Assembly: GCA_002298785.1 (NCBI GenBank)
Contig: DBMR01000110.1
Location: forward strand, 74,400 to 138,399
Length of the DNA stretch: 64,000 nt
DNA from: Verrucomicrobia subdivision 3 bacterium UBA693
GTDB lineage: Bacteria; Verrucomicrobiota; Verrucomicrobiia; Limisphaerales; UBA8199
Direction: 5' to 3'
Below the pieces are notes generated by a model. It did no database searches and was not told where the DNA came from. It saw only the letters and a program-made list of their open reading frames with translations. Positions 8,125 through 16,410 of this stretch are shown here, in pieces. A program made the translations under genes and the position numbers. Numbering within the stretch: position 1 is the stretch's first letter; each line of letters opens with the position of its first letter.

Positions 8125-9192
8125 TTATGCTGCCGCCCCCGCCAGGGCACCTTCGGGAACCGGTGCGGTTTCGTTAACAAACCTGGGCCGGTTGAACCGG
8201 GCCAGCAGTAAGGCCGCTCGATCGCTGATGATTTCCCGGCACCGTGCCAGCTCGTGTTCGCGGTTTTTCACGTTTTCCCGAATAATATCTTCCAGGTGAT
8301 CGACGTTGTACAGGTAGACATTAGGCAATTCCTGAACCTCGGCGTCGATATCGCGGGGCACGGCGATGTCGATGAGGAACAAGGGTTGATTGCGTCGGGC
8401 GCTCATGACCTGGGCCAGGTCGGAACGATGGAGAATAGTTTGCGGGCAGCCGGTCGACGTGACGACGATGTCCGCCCGGGTCATTCCTTCCAGGCAACGA
8501 TCGAAGGGAACGGCCTGCCCGCCAAATTCGGCGGCCAGGTTAAGCGCTTTATCGTATGAACGATTGGCGACGAGGACGGAGCGGGCACCTTTTTTGGCCA
8601 GGTGTTTCACGCACGCTTCGCCCATCTTGCCCGCGCCGATGATCATCACCGTCTTCCGGGACAAATCGCATTCGAAGATCCGCTCCGCCAATTCCACGGC
8701 CACGCTCCCCACCGAGGTCGAGCCGCGGCCGATGCCGGTCTCCGTGCGAATTTCCTTGGCGGTCTGGAGGGCGGTTTGAAACAGGCGGTTGGTGATCTTG
8801 CCAGTCAGGTGCGCTTCCTGAGCGGCCTGGTAGGCTTGCTTGACCTGACCGGTGATTTCCGTTTCGCCGATCACCATGGAGTCCAAGCCACCGGTGACAC
8901 TGAACAGATGCTCGACAGCGGCCGCCCCTTGTTTGCGGTAAAGATACGGCTCGTAATCCATTTCCACGCTGGAGAGAGTCTCGAAGAGTTTCTCGAGCGG
9001 ACGTCCGACCTGTTCCGCGACGCCGTAGATTTCGACCCGGTTGCAGGTGGAAACGATGACGAGTTCCTCAAGGTTGCCCGTCAACTTCAAACGGCAACCG
9101 TGGCAGCGCAACCGCGAAGCCTGTACTGCCAGCTTTTCGCGCACCTCGACCGGCGCGGTTTTGTAGCTGAGGCCTACGACGAAGAGATTCAT
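8125..9192 (-). CDS. hemA: Glutamyl-tRNA reductase
   Basis: NADPH-dependent reduction of glutamyl-tRNA(Glu) to glutamate-1-semialdehyde, the first committed step of C5-pathway tetrapyrrole and haem synthesis, in the cytoplasm. The 355-residue protein starts MNLFVVGLSYKTAPVEVRE and contains the catalytic-cysteine region STCNRVEIYG (near residue 50), the GGLDSMVIGETEI signature, the GIGRGSTSVGSVAVELA helix and a Rossmann segment (VMIIGAGKMGE). The C-terminal dimerisation segment is short compared with the usual 400-plus residues, ending in an alanine-rich tail. Its place among multihaem cytochrome genes makes sense as haem supply: each 17-haem protein alone uses 17 haems. Confidence 0.95.
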   Translation of the reverse strand: MNLFVVGLSYKTAPVEVREKLAVQASRLRCHGCRLKLTGNLEELVIVSTCNRVEIYGVAEQVGRPLEKLFETLSSVEMDYEPYLYRKQGAAAVEHLFSVTGGLDSMVIGETEITGQVKQAYQAAQEAHLTGKITNRLFQTALQTAKEIRTETGIGRGSTSVGSVAVELAERIFECDLSRKTVMIIGAGKMGEACVKHLAKKGARSVLVANRSYDKALNLAAEFGGQAVPFDRCLEGMTRADIVVTSTGCPQTILHRSDLAQVMSARRNQPLFLIDIAVPRDIDAEVQELPNVYLYNVDHLEDIIRENVKNREHELARCREIISDRAALLLARFNRPRFVNETAPVPEGALAGAAA

Positions 9193-9518
9193 GCGGCGTT
9201 GCAGGTTTTCGAGTTAATAGGCTTGGAATTCACGGAGAGTGCCTGGTCATCACTGGCCGCTGCGCAGGCTCTGATTAATCGCCGTTCCAAATTCACGTGG
9301 CCAGCCTATTAGAGGTAGCAATTCTGTTGCTCTTCCGGAATTGTCAATTACTAACCCTTTTTTGCTTTTGCGTAGCAACATTTGGAGAATGTGGACTAAT
9401 CGCACAGGGTTGCTTTTTGGGTAACAATTAATGATAAGCGCCAAACCTGCAATTCCGGCCACAGTTAGAGCGGGTTGAACACAGTCTGAAGCCAACAAGG
9501 ATAGCTGCTGAAAGCGGC
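9193..9518. other. Gene-free stretch upstream of hemA
   Basis: Between the hemA start and the next minus-strand stop I see no convincing gene. A TTGACA-like box is present on the minus strand near 9340, but no good -10 element lies at the expected distance, so a hemA promoter here is only possible. Confidence 0.4.
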
Positions 9519-9980
9519 TCATACAAGGTCGTCTCCGGGATCCACCTGCTCGGCGATGGCGCACAGTTGCCGATAATAATCGTCGCGGGAGATGCCCAGC
9601 GCGGTGCAGCCAAATTGTTCGGCGTCTGCGGGCGTCGCTTGAGTGCCGGTGTTAATGCCGGGAATCTGGCTGAGGACGACGGGGACCGCGCTGGCGGGGT
9701 CCGCTTTCAGCGCGGGGTGCACATAAATGACAAACCCCTCTTGCGGTTCCAGGCCATTGCGGGCGGTAAAGGCGAACTCGCCCGGCAACAAGCGCTCGTC
9801 CTGAAACCGAACAGAGCAAGGGTGGCTGACCAGGGAGCGATCCTCGAGGACATGCAGCAGATCGTGCCAAGAGGGACCCTGGGGAAAACGCCGGCGGATT
9901 TCAGTGGCCTGTCGGTCCAACGATTCAGACAGGTTGCCCGCCTGGGCGGTCAATACACCATTCACGGCTGCGGATTGCAT
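9519..9980 (-). CDS. Hypothetical protein (153 residues)
   Basis: I do not recognise this family. The frame encodes a mostly soluble, acidic protein without a signal peptide, membrane segment or cysteine motif; features are SWHDLLHVLEDRSLVSHP, a central ...FVIYVHPAL..., and a C-terminal GISRDDYYRQLCAIAEQVDPGDDLV that looks like a helix. It is transcribed in the same direction as the CbcL-like gene 150 bp upstream and hemA downstream, and no competing frame on the other strand looks better. No ribosome binding site is evident before the ATG, so the start is uncertain. A soluble accessory factor is possible but unsupported. Confidence 0.55.
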   Translation of the reverse strand: MQSAAVNGVLTAQAGNLSESLDRQATEIRRRFPQGPSWHDLLHVLEDRSLVSHPCSVRFQDERLLPGEFAFTARNGLEPQEGFVIYVHPALKADPASAVPVVLSQIPGINTGTQATPADAEQFGCTALGISRDDYYRQLCAIAEQVDPGDDLV

Positions 9981-10132
9981 GTGCGTACAAGCACCGGCAG
10001 TTGGTCACAACTTGCTGCCAGGTGGCTTGGGGTTAAGGCTAATGCAATCCAGTTTGTGCGCTAACCCAAAATTGGTCAAAGCTTATCTTCGATTGCCCAT
10101 TTAGTTCGCTCGGGATGCAAATATTAGGCGAA

Positions 10133-11920
10133 TCAGCTCTTCGGCGCCGGGTCGGCCGGCTTGGGCGTGGCCGCCAATTTGGCGTCGCCTGCCAGGGCCG
10201 CGTGATCCAGCGGGTGCTCTTCTTCCTGCCAGTGATGGGACACTTTTCCATTAACGCAAGCCCAATTGATCGGGTAGACATCTGGGTCGAAGATCACGTG
10301 ATAGAAATGCCAGACAATGATCGCCAGACAGGCGAGGATCGCCTCATAATAATGGATCGCGGTGGCGACATCCACCGTCCAGCGCGGCAGAAAGTTGGTT
10401 ACCTCCATTTTGAACCAAATGATTAATCCCGTGAGACCCATGATGATGGTTCCCCACACCACCGCCCAGTATTCCATCTTCTCGGCGTAACCGAACCGGC
10501 CAATTTTGGCTTTTTGATTACTGACTCCGGAGAGGTAACGGGCGTTTTCCATCAGGTCGGTGGCATCCTTCTTCACCGGCCACAGATCTTTAACCAACTG
10601 CCGTCCTTCGGGGCTCTTCAAGATGTAATAGATATGATAAAGTCCCCCGAGCAGCATCACTACCCCGGCGGTGCGGTGACTCCAGCGTCGGAGCATTTCA
10701 CTCGATCCCATTAGCTTCGAGAGCCAGGAATCCGGAAATTTCAAGGCGAAGCCCGTGATCGCCAGGATGATGAAGCTCACGGCCAGGACCACGTGTTGCA
10801 GTCGTTGCGAGAGGCTCATGCGGATGATATTCAAGTTGGCCACCGAGTAACGCCACCGCACTTTACGGAAGAAGAGTAGCCCGTTATGCGCCAGCATGAA
10901 CCCAATCGTGCCGAAGATCAGCACCAGGTAAATCCGGCGGACCCACCAGTTGATGTTGCCGCCGGCGTCAGTCGCCGAGGCTTCCCCGGCGGCATCGACG
11001 TGGACCTTGCTGGCGACAAAGTTCTCGGAAGCGCCGGGATGGCAATTTCCGCAAGTTTTCATCAGGTTGTTGGGATGAATGGTGGACCCCGGGTCGGTGG
11101 AACGCAGCACCTTGTGAAAACCGTGGCAACTGCCGCAATTGGCGGCGGTGGCCGAGCCGTATTGAGCGGCGAGACCATGATAGCTGCCGAAGAATGTTTT
11201 GACGCGATCTTTGGGGAGATTGTAGCGGGTGTTCATTCGCTCAGAGGCATGGCAGGTACTGCACACATCCGCGGAAATCGCGAGGGGAGAGCGGTTCTTT
11301 GGATCCTGGATGTTATGCTCCGCATGGCAATCGGTGCAAGTGGGAGCCTCACGATGTCCGGCGCTAACTGCCTTTCCATGAACACTTTCAGCAACGTCTT
11401 TGGCGGCTTGTTGGTGACACTGTCCGCAGGTTTGAGCCAAGCGCGAGAAGTGAAGGGGCGAATCCGCCGAGGCGGGCCGCATTACCGTGTGGTTGCCGTG
11501 GCAGTCACGGCAGGAGGCGACGTTTTGCTTACCCTGGCTGACGGCAACTCCATGGACGCTAGTGCCGTAGGCATGCGATTGGCGCTCGTGGCAATGGCCG
11601 CAATCCACGTGCTTCGCGGCCACCCCGTTGTCCGGATGCTCGGCGGTCAAATCGGCGTGGCAACTGGCGCAAGTATTCGTTTGGTGCACCGAAGCCTTGA
11701 TTTTGGCCACATCCACATAGAGCGAAATGGCTTTGCCGGCGGCATTGGTTTTGGACAGGTCTTTGTCGGCATGGCAGTCCATGCACGCACTGTCTTTGAT
11801 TTCCGCCGCAAAAGCGGTCGTCGCGCCTGGGCGGAAAAAGCCGAGCAGGGCGGTGGCGGCGATAGCGATTATTGGGAAGCATCCACGCATAGCTTTGCTT
11901 AGTTTGGAGTGGACGGGCAT
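10133..11920 (-). CDS. CbcL-like inner-membrane nonahaem c / b-type cytochrome fusion
   Basis: A 595-residue membrane protein joining a periplasmic multihaem domain to a b-type membrane domain. After the signal sequence (to about residue 39) nine CXXCH sites lie between residues 46 and 293 (CMDCH, CASCH, CGHCH, CRDCH, CGQCH, CTDCH, CSTCH, CGSCH, CGNCH). Five hydrophobic spans follow near 326-350, 373-393, 412-434, 485-505 and 522-546, with histidines at about 376, 415, 429, 523, 538 and 541 that could bind two b haems. This is the layout known for Geobacter CbcL (nine c haems plus a HydC/FdnI-type b domain), a menaquinol oxidase for extracellular electron transfer at low potential. The likely role here is feeding quinol electrons into the periplasmic cytochromes. 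The C-terminus is an Ala/Pro/Lys tail. Confidence 0.9.
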   Translation of the reverse strand: MPVHSKLSKAMRGCFPIIAIAATALLGFFRPGATTAFAAEIKDSACMDCHADKDLSKTNAAGKAISLYVDVAKIKASVHQTNTCASCHADLTAEHPDNGVAAKHVDCGHCHERQSHAYGTSVHGVAVSQGKQNVASCRDCHGNHTVMRPASADSPLHFSRLAQTCGQCHQQAAKDVAESVHGKAVSAGHREAPTCTDCHAEHNIQDPKNRSPLAISADVCSTCHASERMNTRYNLPKDRVKTFFGSYHGLAAQYGSATAANCGSCHGFHKVLRSTDPGSTIHPNNLMKTCGNCHPGASENFVASKVHVDAAGEASATDAGGNINWWVRRIYLVLIFGTIGFMLAHNGLLFFRKVRWRYSVANLNIIRMSLSQRLQHVVLAVSFIILAITGFALKFPDSWLSKLMGSSEMLRRWSHRTAGVVMLLGGLYHIYYILKSPEGRQLVKDLWPVKKDATDLMENARYLSGVSNQKAKIGRFGYAEKMEYWAVVWGTIIMGLTGLIIWFKMEVTNFLPRWTVDVATAIHYYEAILACLAIIVWHFYHVIFDPDVYPINWACVNGKVSHHWQEEEHPLDHAALAGDAKLAATPKPADPAPKS

Positions 11921-12190
11921 TAAAGGCTCTGCATGAATTGTTCATTGCTTCGCATTTTTTGTTGGGCCAAAAATTGCGGTGATATCAACAAAATCGGGAG
12001 AGCGAACCCGCTCGGCTGCTTTGGTTTGTGAGAATGTCTACTGACGAACGGGACGGCTCGGCCAGGCCCCGATGGCAAAAAGTGGTTAGTCGGCCGGCCC
12101 GCCGGGGCCAAACGGTGAGAGGCTGCTGGCGCCGCCGCCGGCGCGGACAGGCTTGATCTTCACCGTCCGCCACTTTATCGTTTTGCCCAG

Positions 12191-13114
12191 TTGAGCACCC
12201 CTACTTTAAACTATAATGCAGGCATTAGACCACTCTGGTTTGCGGATCTGAAGCGCTTACCGGTCCTGGATTATTACGAAGAGGCGTTCAGCAAGGCGAC
12301 CGGGGTGTCGCTGACGGTGGTGCCCCCGGACGCGCCCCGGCAATGTTCGATCCTGGGGCGATCGAAAAGCGCTTTGTGCGACCTCTTGCTGTGCACGACC
12401 GCGGGTTCGGCGGCCTGCCTGGAGACTCATATTCGCGCCCAACGCAGCGTGGCGGAGAAATTGGTCGCGCAGCGAGTCCATTGCTTTGCGGGTTTGACCG
12501 TGGTGACAGTTCCGGTCTTGATCGGGGGGCGGCATGTGGCCACGTTAGTAAGCGGTCGGGCGTTTCGTCGCCCGCCCACCGAGAGTGATTTTCTGAAAGT
12601 GCTAAATCTTGTCGGAGGAGGGGTGGATAAGAATTGGGCGGAACAGGCGCGGCAGGCATATTTTGAGACACCGATCCTGACCGAGGAACGGTTCGAGGCG
12701 ATCACCTATTTGCTGAATGTTTTCGCGCAATACCTGGCCGATTACGCCGCCCGCTGTGCCACCGCCTGGATGGATCACGAACCGAGCGCGGTCACCGCCG
12801 CCAAACAATTCGTGCAGACCCACGTCGAAAAACCTTCGGTGCACAAAGAGGTGCTGCAGCACGTCCACGTGAGCCAGTTCTATTTCTGCAAGCTGTTCAA
12901 GAAAGCCACGGGTATGACGCTCACCGAATATGTGGCGCGGGTGCGTGTGGAAAAGGCCAAAACGCTGCTGGTGGATCCATCCCTGCGGATAACCGACGTG
13001 GTGTATACGGCCGGATTCGGCTCCATACCGCGCTTTAATAGCGTGTTTCGGCGCTATGTCGGAATGGCGCCCCGGCAATACCGGGCCACCCTGCAATCGC
13101 GAATCTCGCTCTAA
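12191..13114 (+). CDS. AraC-family regulator with PocR-type sensor domain
   Basis: Transcription factor of 307 residues. Residues about 15-165 look like a PocR ligand domain (CDLLLCTTAGSAACLETH, then HCFAGLTVVTVPVLIGGR with a GR end), which in other proteins binds small molecules through conserved Cys and His. The C-terminal 100 residues hold two helix-turn-helix motifs of the AraC type (VLQHVHVSQFYFCKLFKKATGMTLTEYV and ITDVVYTAGFGSIPRFNSVFRRYVGMAPRQYR). The frame has no early ATG; TTG at 12191 is the best start I can find. It is divergent from the CbcL-like gene (270 bp apart) and lies 260 bp before the decahaem gene, so it is well placed to control both. The inducer is unknown. Confidence 0.85.
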   Translation: MSTPTLNYNAGIRPLWFADLKRLPVLDYYEEAFSKATGVSLTVVPPDAPRQCSILGRSKSALCDLLLCTTAGSAACLETHIRAQRSVAEKLVAQRVHCFAGLTVVTVPVLIGGRHVATLVSGRAFRRPPTESDFLKVLNLVGGGVDKNWAEQARQAYFETPILTEERFEAITYLLNVFAQYLADYAARCATAWMDHEPSAVTAAKQFVQTHVEKPSVHKEVLQHVHVSQFYFCKLFKKATGMTLTEYVARVRVEKAKTLLVDPSLRITDVVYTAGFGSIPRFNSVFRRYVGMAPRQYRATLQSRISL

Positions 13115-13376
13115 GTCCAACCGTTGGCGGCGCGCTCTTCCGGGGTTCGGTGATTCGAGCTTAGCGCCAGTTGGCACGCTTCCCCCCCCCAGACCAATGG
13201 ACGATCAGTAAAAGCCAATCTCCGAGTAGTTTTTGTTTTGATCCCGCATAGGATGGTCGCGGCATCGGCCAACTTGCGGCCCGCGGTCGTTGCGGTCCGA
13301 ATTTGGCGCGGAGCCGAAATCGGCCGTCAAAGTTTACCGCAGACACCGGCAGCAAAACACCGAACCACCAGACCTC

Positions 13377-16085
13377 ATGAAAATGTTAAGAAAATTGAGC
13401 ATCGCAATCGCCGCGCTGGGCGCGGTCGTGTTGCAGCAACTACCCGTTTCCGGCGAGACCGCCCCCACTATCGCCAGCATGACCAGGCCACAGGCCGGGG
13501 CCATGCAGATGCTGTTCCATGGCGGCACCGGCCCGTTCCAAATTCAGAAGCGTTTGTCCGTGGATCCGACGGCACCCTGGTATGACATTCCCGAGGCGAA
13601 AGTGACCCAGGTCAATACCGGTGTCTACATGGCGTTCTTGCCGATGGGGAGTGAGGATGCCGCCTTTTACAGGGTGTTGAGCGTAGGCGAAACGATCGTC
13701 GAGTTGAAAGGGTGGTCCCTGTTGATGAAAGTCTCGAGCCCGGCGAACGGCCTTTACTTCGTGGCAGGTGAGAGTCCCGTCGTCACCATTACCTTGCTCG
13801 ATAACTTCGCGCAGGGTCTGAGCGCGGCGGATTTCTCGTCCCTTAACCTTTACATGTATGGTCCGCAAGATCCGCAAAAGACGGTCACGGCGGTGAAATT
13901 GCTGAATGCGTCCACCAATCGTGCGAATCGGGTGCATCATTACATCGATTTGAAGACCAATCCGGGAGTGCAGTTATACAACAATGTTTTCACGTATCAA
14001 TTGCAGCAGGTGACGGACGAGGCTGCTGGAACCTACCGGTTGAGCCTATGGGCGGTTCGTGGTTCGGACACGATCCAGCAACTGATGAGATTTACAGATA
14101 TCCAGATTGGCACCAATAAGGTTGAGCAAGCGGTAATCGCCAAGGCCACGTGCGCGGCTTGCCACGAGGGAGCCATGAGCGGCAAGACCTACATGCACCA
14201 CATTGACCCGGGATTCTCCCCTACCGGCAACTGGGCTCTCGACTACCTGCCGGAGGCCAGTTGTGCCAGTTGCCATAACAACGACGGCTACGCGGCTTAT
14301 ACCGATACCAACGCTCCTGGTGGCAAAGTCCCTGATACGTTTGTGCGGCGGGCGCACGGTGTCCACATGGGTGAAGAACTCAGGCTGCCCTTCAATACCA
14401 ACAGCGTAAACGGAGATTTCAAAGACTACACCCATGTGGTGTTTCCCGCGGATATTCGCGATTGCCGAAAATGCCATGTGGACGATCGCTGGAAGACCAA
14501 ACCCTCCAGGATCGCGTGCGGGTCCTGCCATGACACCACCTGGTTTGGTGACCTGGCTCAATTGCCGCCCGGGGCGCATGGACATGGTGGTGGTCCCGTG
14601 TATACAGACACTCATTGCAGCGTGTGTCATCCGGCGGATGGAGTTTATGATCCGCCGAATGATATGTTTGGCGTGGCGGGTTCCCACGAGATCCCGGCAC
14701 CGCGGATGAACGGCATCGATACCACCATGACCCCTCCTGCTAATGGCAAGTACTATGTCGCGGGCGAACGACCAGTGGTCTCGATGGTCTTCAAGAATGA
14801 CGCCGGAAATTCCATTGGCGACCATACCAAGGTAACCACAGCCAATTACTCCACCGCCCGGCTTTTTGTCTATGGGCCGCGCCAGCGCGCGGTGCCGGTG
14901 CTGACCAGCACGGCCAAATATGGGGTGGACACCGCCCGGGCTTCAGTGACCTGCACTATCGATGGTCCGTGGGCCATTAGCAACAAGGTGATCCGGATCG
15001 GCATTAATGGCACCCCGCCGCAGGATTACACCATCGTGGGGACCAGTAATTTGGTGACCGCGGCCCAGGTGTGCGCCGTCCTGAATCCGGTGATCACCAA
15101 TTTGAATGGCGGTGCCAAAGCCACCGTGTCGGGTGCCCGGGTGAACATCAAGAGCCTGATCCGGGGAGCGAATGCCCGCATCGAAATCTACAACGGTGAA
15201 GTCACCACGGCCATGGGCTGGAAGGCCAAGGGAGTGGTGCTGGAACCGGATGTCGCGGTCGCCAGCGTTTCGACGCCCGGCAATGACCTGCGCCCGGTAG
15301 CTGATCCGCTGGACTTCGCGGATCCCATGGTCACTCGGACGACGACAAACATCCTGTATCAACTGGATGATGTGGCTGGTTTGCCCGCGGGCACCTATAA
15401 CATATATGCCTATTACCTTCCGGTGGCGGGTAAAGTGACTGGCGTCTCCAACCTTACCGGTATTGGACACATGATGTTCCAGGTGGGAACGGCCACGGCC
15501 GAAAAGAAGGTGGCGACCAATTGCAAAGATTGTCATGGCGAGACCATCTTCCACTTGGCCTCCGGTCCCATTCACGCGGAGCCATTCGATACCGACTACT
15601 GCAACGCCTGCCATGATTATGGCCATCCCAACACGGGCGACATGTTCAAGAACCAGGGCGGCACTTCGCTGAATGGCTGGAGCGGCTATGGTGCCATGCC
15701 GATCAGCCGGCGAGTTCATGGCGTGCATAACGGGAATTACCTGGAGCATCCGGAGGAGATTTATGCCAATGCGACGGTCGACACCTTTGGCCACATCATC
15801 TTCCCGCAGGACATTCGGAACTGCACCTCGTGCCATGCCGAGACCGATACCTGGAAACAGAAGCCGGCGCGAATGGCGTGTCTGGCATGCCATGATAGCG
15901 ACCAGGCGAAAGTCCACGGCCTGCTCATGACCTATATCCCGGACCCGAGCGATCCCTATGGACCAAAAGCACAGGAGTCCTGCGAAGTGTGCCATGGAGC
16001 GAACAAGGCCTACTCGCCAGACAAGGTGCACAACATTACGAATCCCTATGTGCCGCCGTACCCACGGGCGCCACGCGGTGAATAA
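13377..16085 (+). CDS. OmcA/MtrC-type decahaem extracellular cytochrome
   Basis: A 902-residue exported protein with ten CXXCH sites in two groups of five: residues about 259-418 and 716-872. Each group is preceded by a beta-rich domain, giving the order beta, pentahaem, beta, pentahaem known for MtrC/OmcA. Both groups carry the same block: RRxHGVHxG, then FPxDIRxCxxCH, then WKxKPxRxACxxCHD. The signal peptide (MKMLRKLSIAIAALG) ends without a lipobox cysteine, so surface anchoring would differ from Shewanella MtrC. Residues about 36-102 resemble the FYRV-ending module common at the ends of secreted verrucomicrobial proteins. ATG 13377 is chosen over an earlier in-frame start at 13290 because it begins the signal peptide. 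A strong terminator follows. Likely the terminal reductase at the cell surface (inference from architecture). Confidence 0.92.
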   Translation: MKMLRKLSIAIAALGAVVLQQLPVSGETAPTIASMTRPQAGAMQMLFHGGTGPFQIQKRLSVDPTAPWYDIPEAKVTQVNTGVYMAFLPMGSEDAAFYRVLSVGETIVELKGWSLLMKVSSPANGLYFVAGESPVVTITLLDNFAQGLSAADFSSLNLYMYGPQDPQKTVTAVKLLNASTNRANRVHHYIDLKTNPGVQLYNNVFTYQLQQVTDEAAGTYRLSLWAVRGSDTIQQLMRFTDIQIGTNKVEQAVIAKATCAACHEGAMSGKTYMHHIDPGFSPTGNWALDYLPEASCASCHNNDGYAAYTDTNAPGGKVPDTFVRRAHGVHMGEELRLPFNTNSVNGDFKDYTHVVFPADIRDCRKCHVDDRWKTKPSRIACGSCHDTTWFGDLAQLPPGAHGHGGGPVYTDTHCSVCHPADGVYDPPNDMFGVAGSHEIPAPRMNGIDTTMTPPANGKYYVAGERPVVSMVFKNDAGNSIGDHTKVTTANYSTARLFVYGPRQRAVPVLTSTAKYGVDTARASVTCTIDGPWAISNKVIRIGINGTPPQDYTIVGTSNLVTAAQVCAVLNPVITNLNGGAKATVSGARVNIKSLIRGANARIEIYNGEVTTAMGWKAKGVVLEPDVAVASVSTPGNDLRPVADPLDFADPMVTRTTTNILYQLDDVAGLPAGTYNIYAYYLPVAGKVTGVSNLTGIGHMMFQVGTATAEKKVATNCKDCHGETIFHLASGPIHAEPFDTDYCNACHDYGHPNTGDMFKNQGGTSLNGWSGYGAMPISRRVHGVHNGNYLEHPEEIYANATVDTFGHIIFPQDIRNCTSCHAETDTWKQKPARMACLACHDSDQAKVHGLLMTYIPDPSDPYGPKAQESCEVCHGANKAYSPDKVHNITNPYVPPYPRAPRGE

Positions 16086-16126
16086 AGGTACGACATAGGG
16101 CCCCACAGTTGGGCCAGGATCTGCAC

Positions 16127-16163
16127 GCGCTCCGGGCGAGCTAATTGCCCGGAGCGCTTTTTT
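16127..16163 (+). terminator. Rho-independent terminator of the decahaem gene
   Basis: Perfect 11-bp stem GCGCTCCGGGC / GCCCGGAGCGC (16127-16137 with 16147-16157, 9-nt loop) followed by six T residues, 41 bp after the stop codon. A textbook intrinsic terminator showing that the decahaem gene is a single-gene or 3'-most unit. Confidence 0.9.
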
Positions 16164-16410
16164 GGGGTTGAAGTGGTACTTCCGAAGACTTGTCTCGAAA
16201 CCGGTCAATGGCGGTTACACGTCTCAGAACAGTCTCTCTAAACACCTCAAGGTTATCGTACGGAGGCAGAGATTCTGTTGCCTGCGATGGGGGACGACGA
16301 AGAAGAACTGTAAGCGCGTGCGCACCAAGAACCCGCTTCAGTGCAGATAGCGCGCCGGTCCTGGCAGCAAGGTTGTTACTGGATTACCGGAACAACTTCT
16401 GGCTGGAAGC
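16164..16410. other. Unassigned stretch between convergent genes
   Basis: About 250 bp between the decahaem terminator and the end of the PQQ-propeller gene. Short open frames exist in several phases, but none has a recognisable product or ribosome binding site, and no hairpin with a T-run for the minus-strand gene is clear. Confidence 0.4.

Noticed and set aside
14943..16208. Minus-strand open frame of 421 codons over the decahaem gene
   Set aside because: Antisense to the second half of the MtrC-like cytochrome; crosses its terminator and has no domain.
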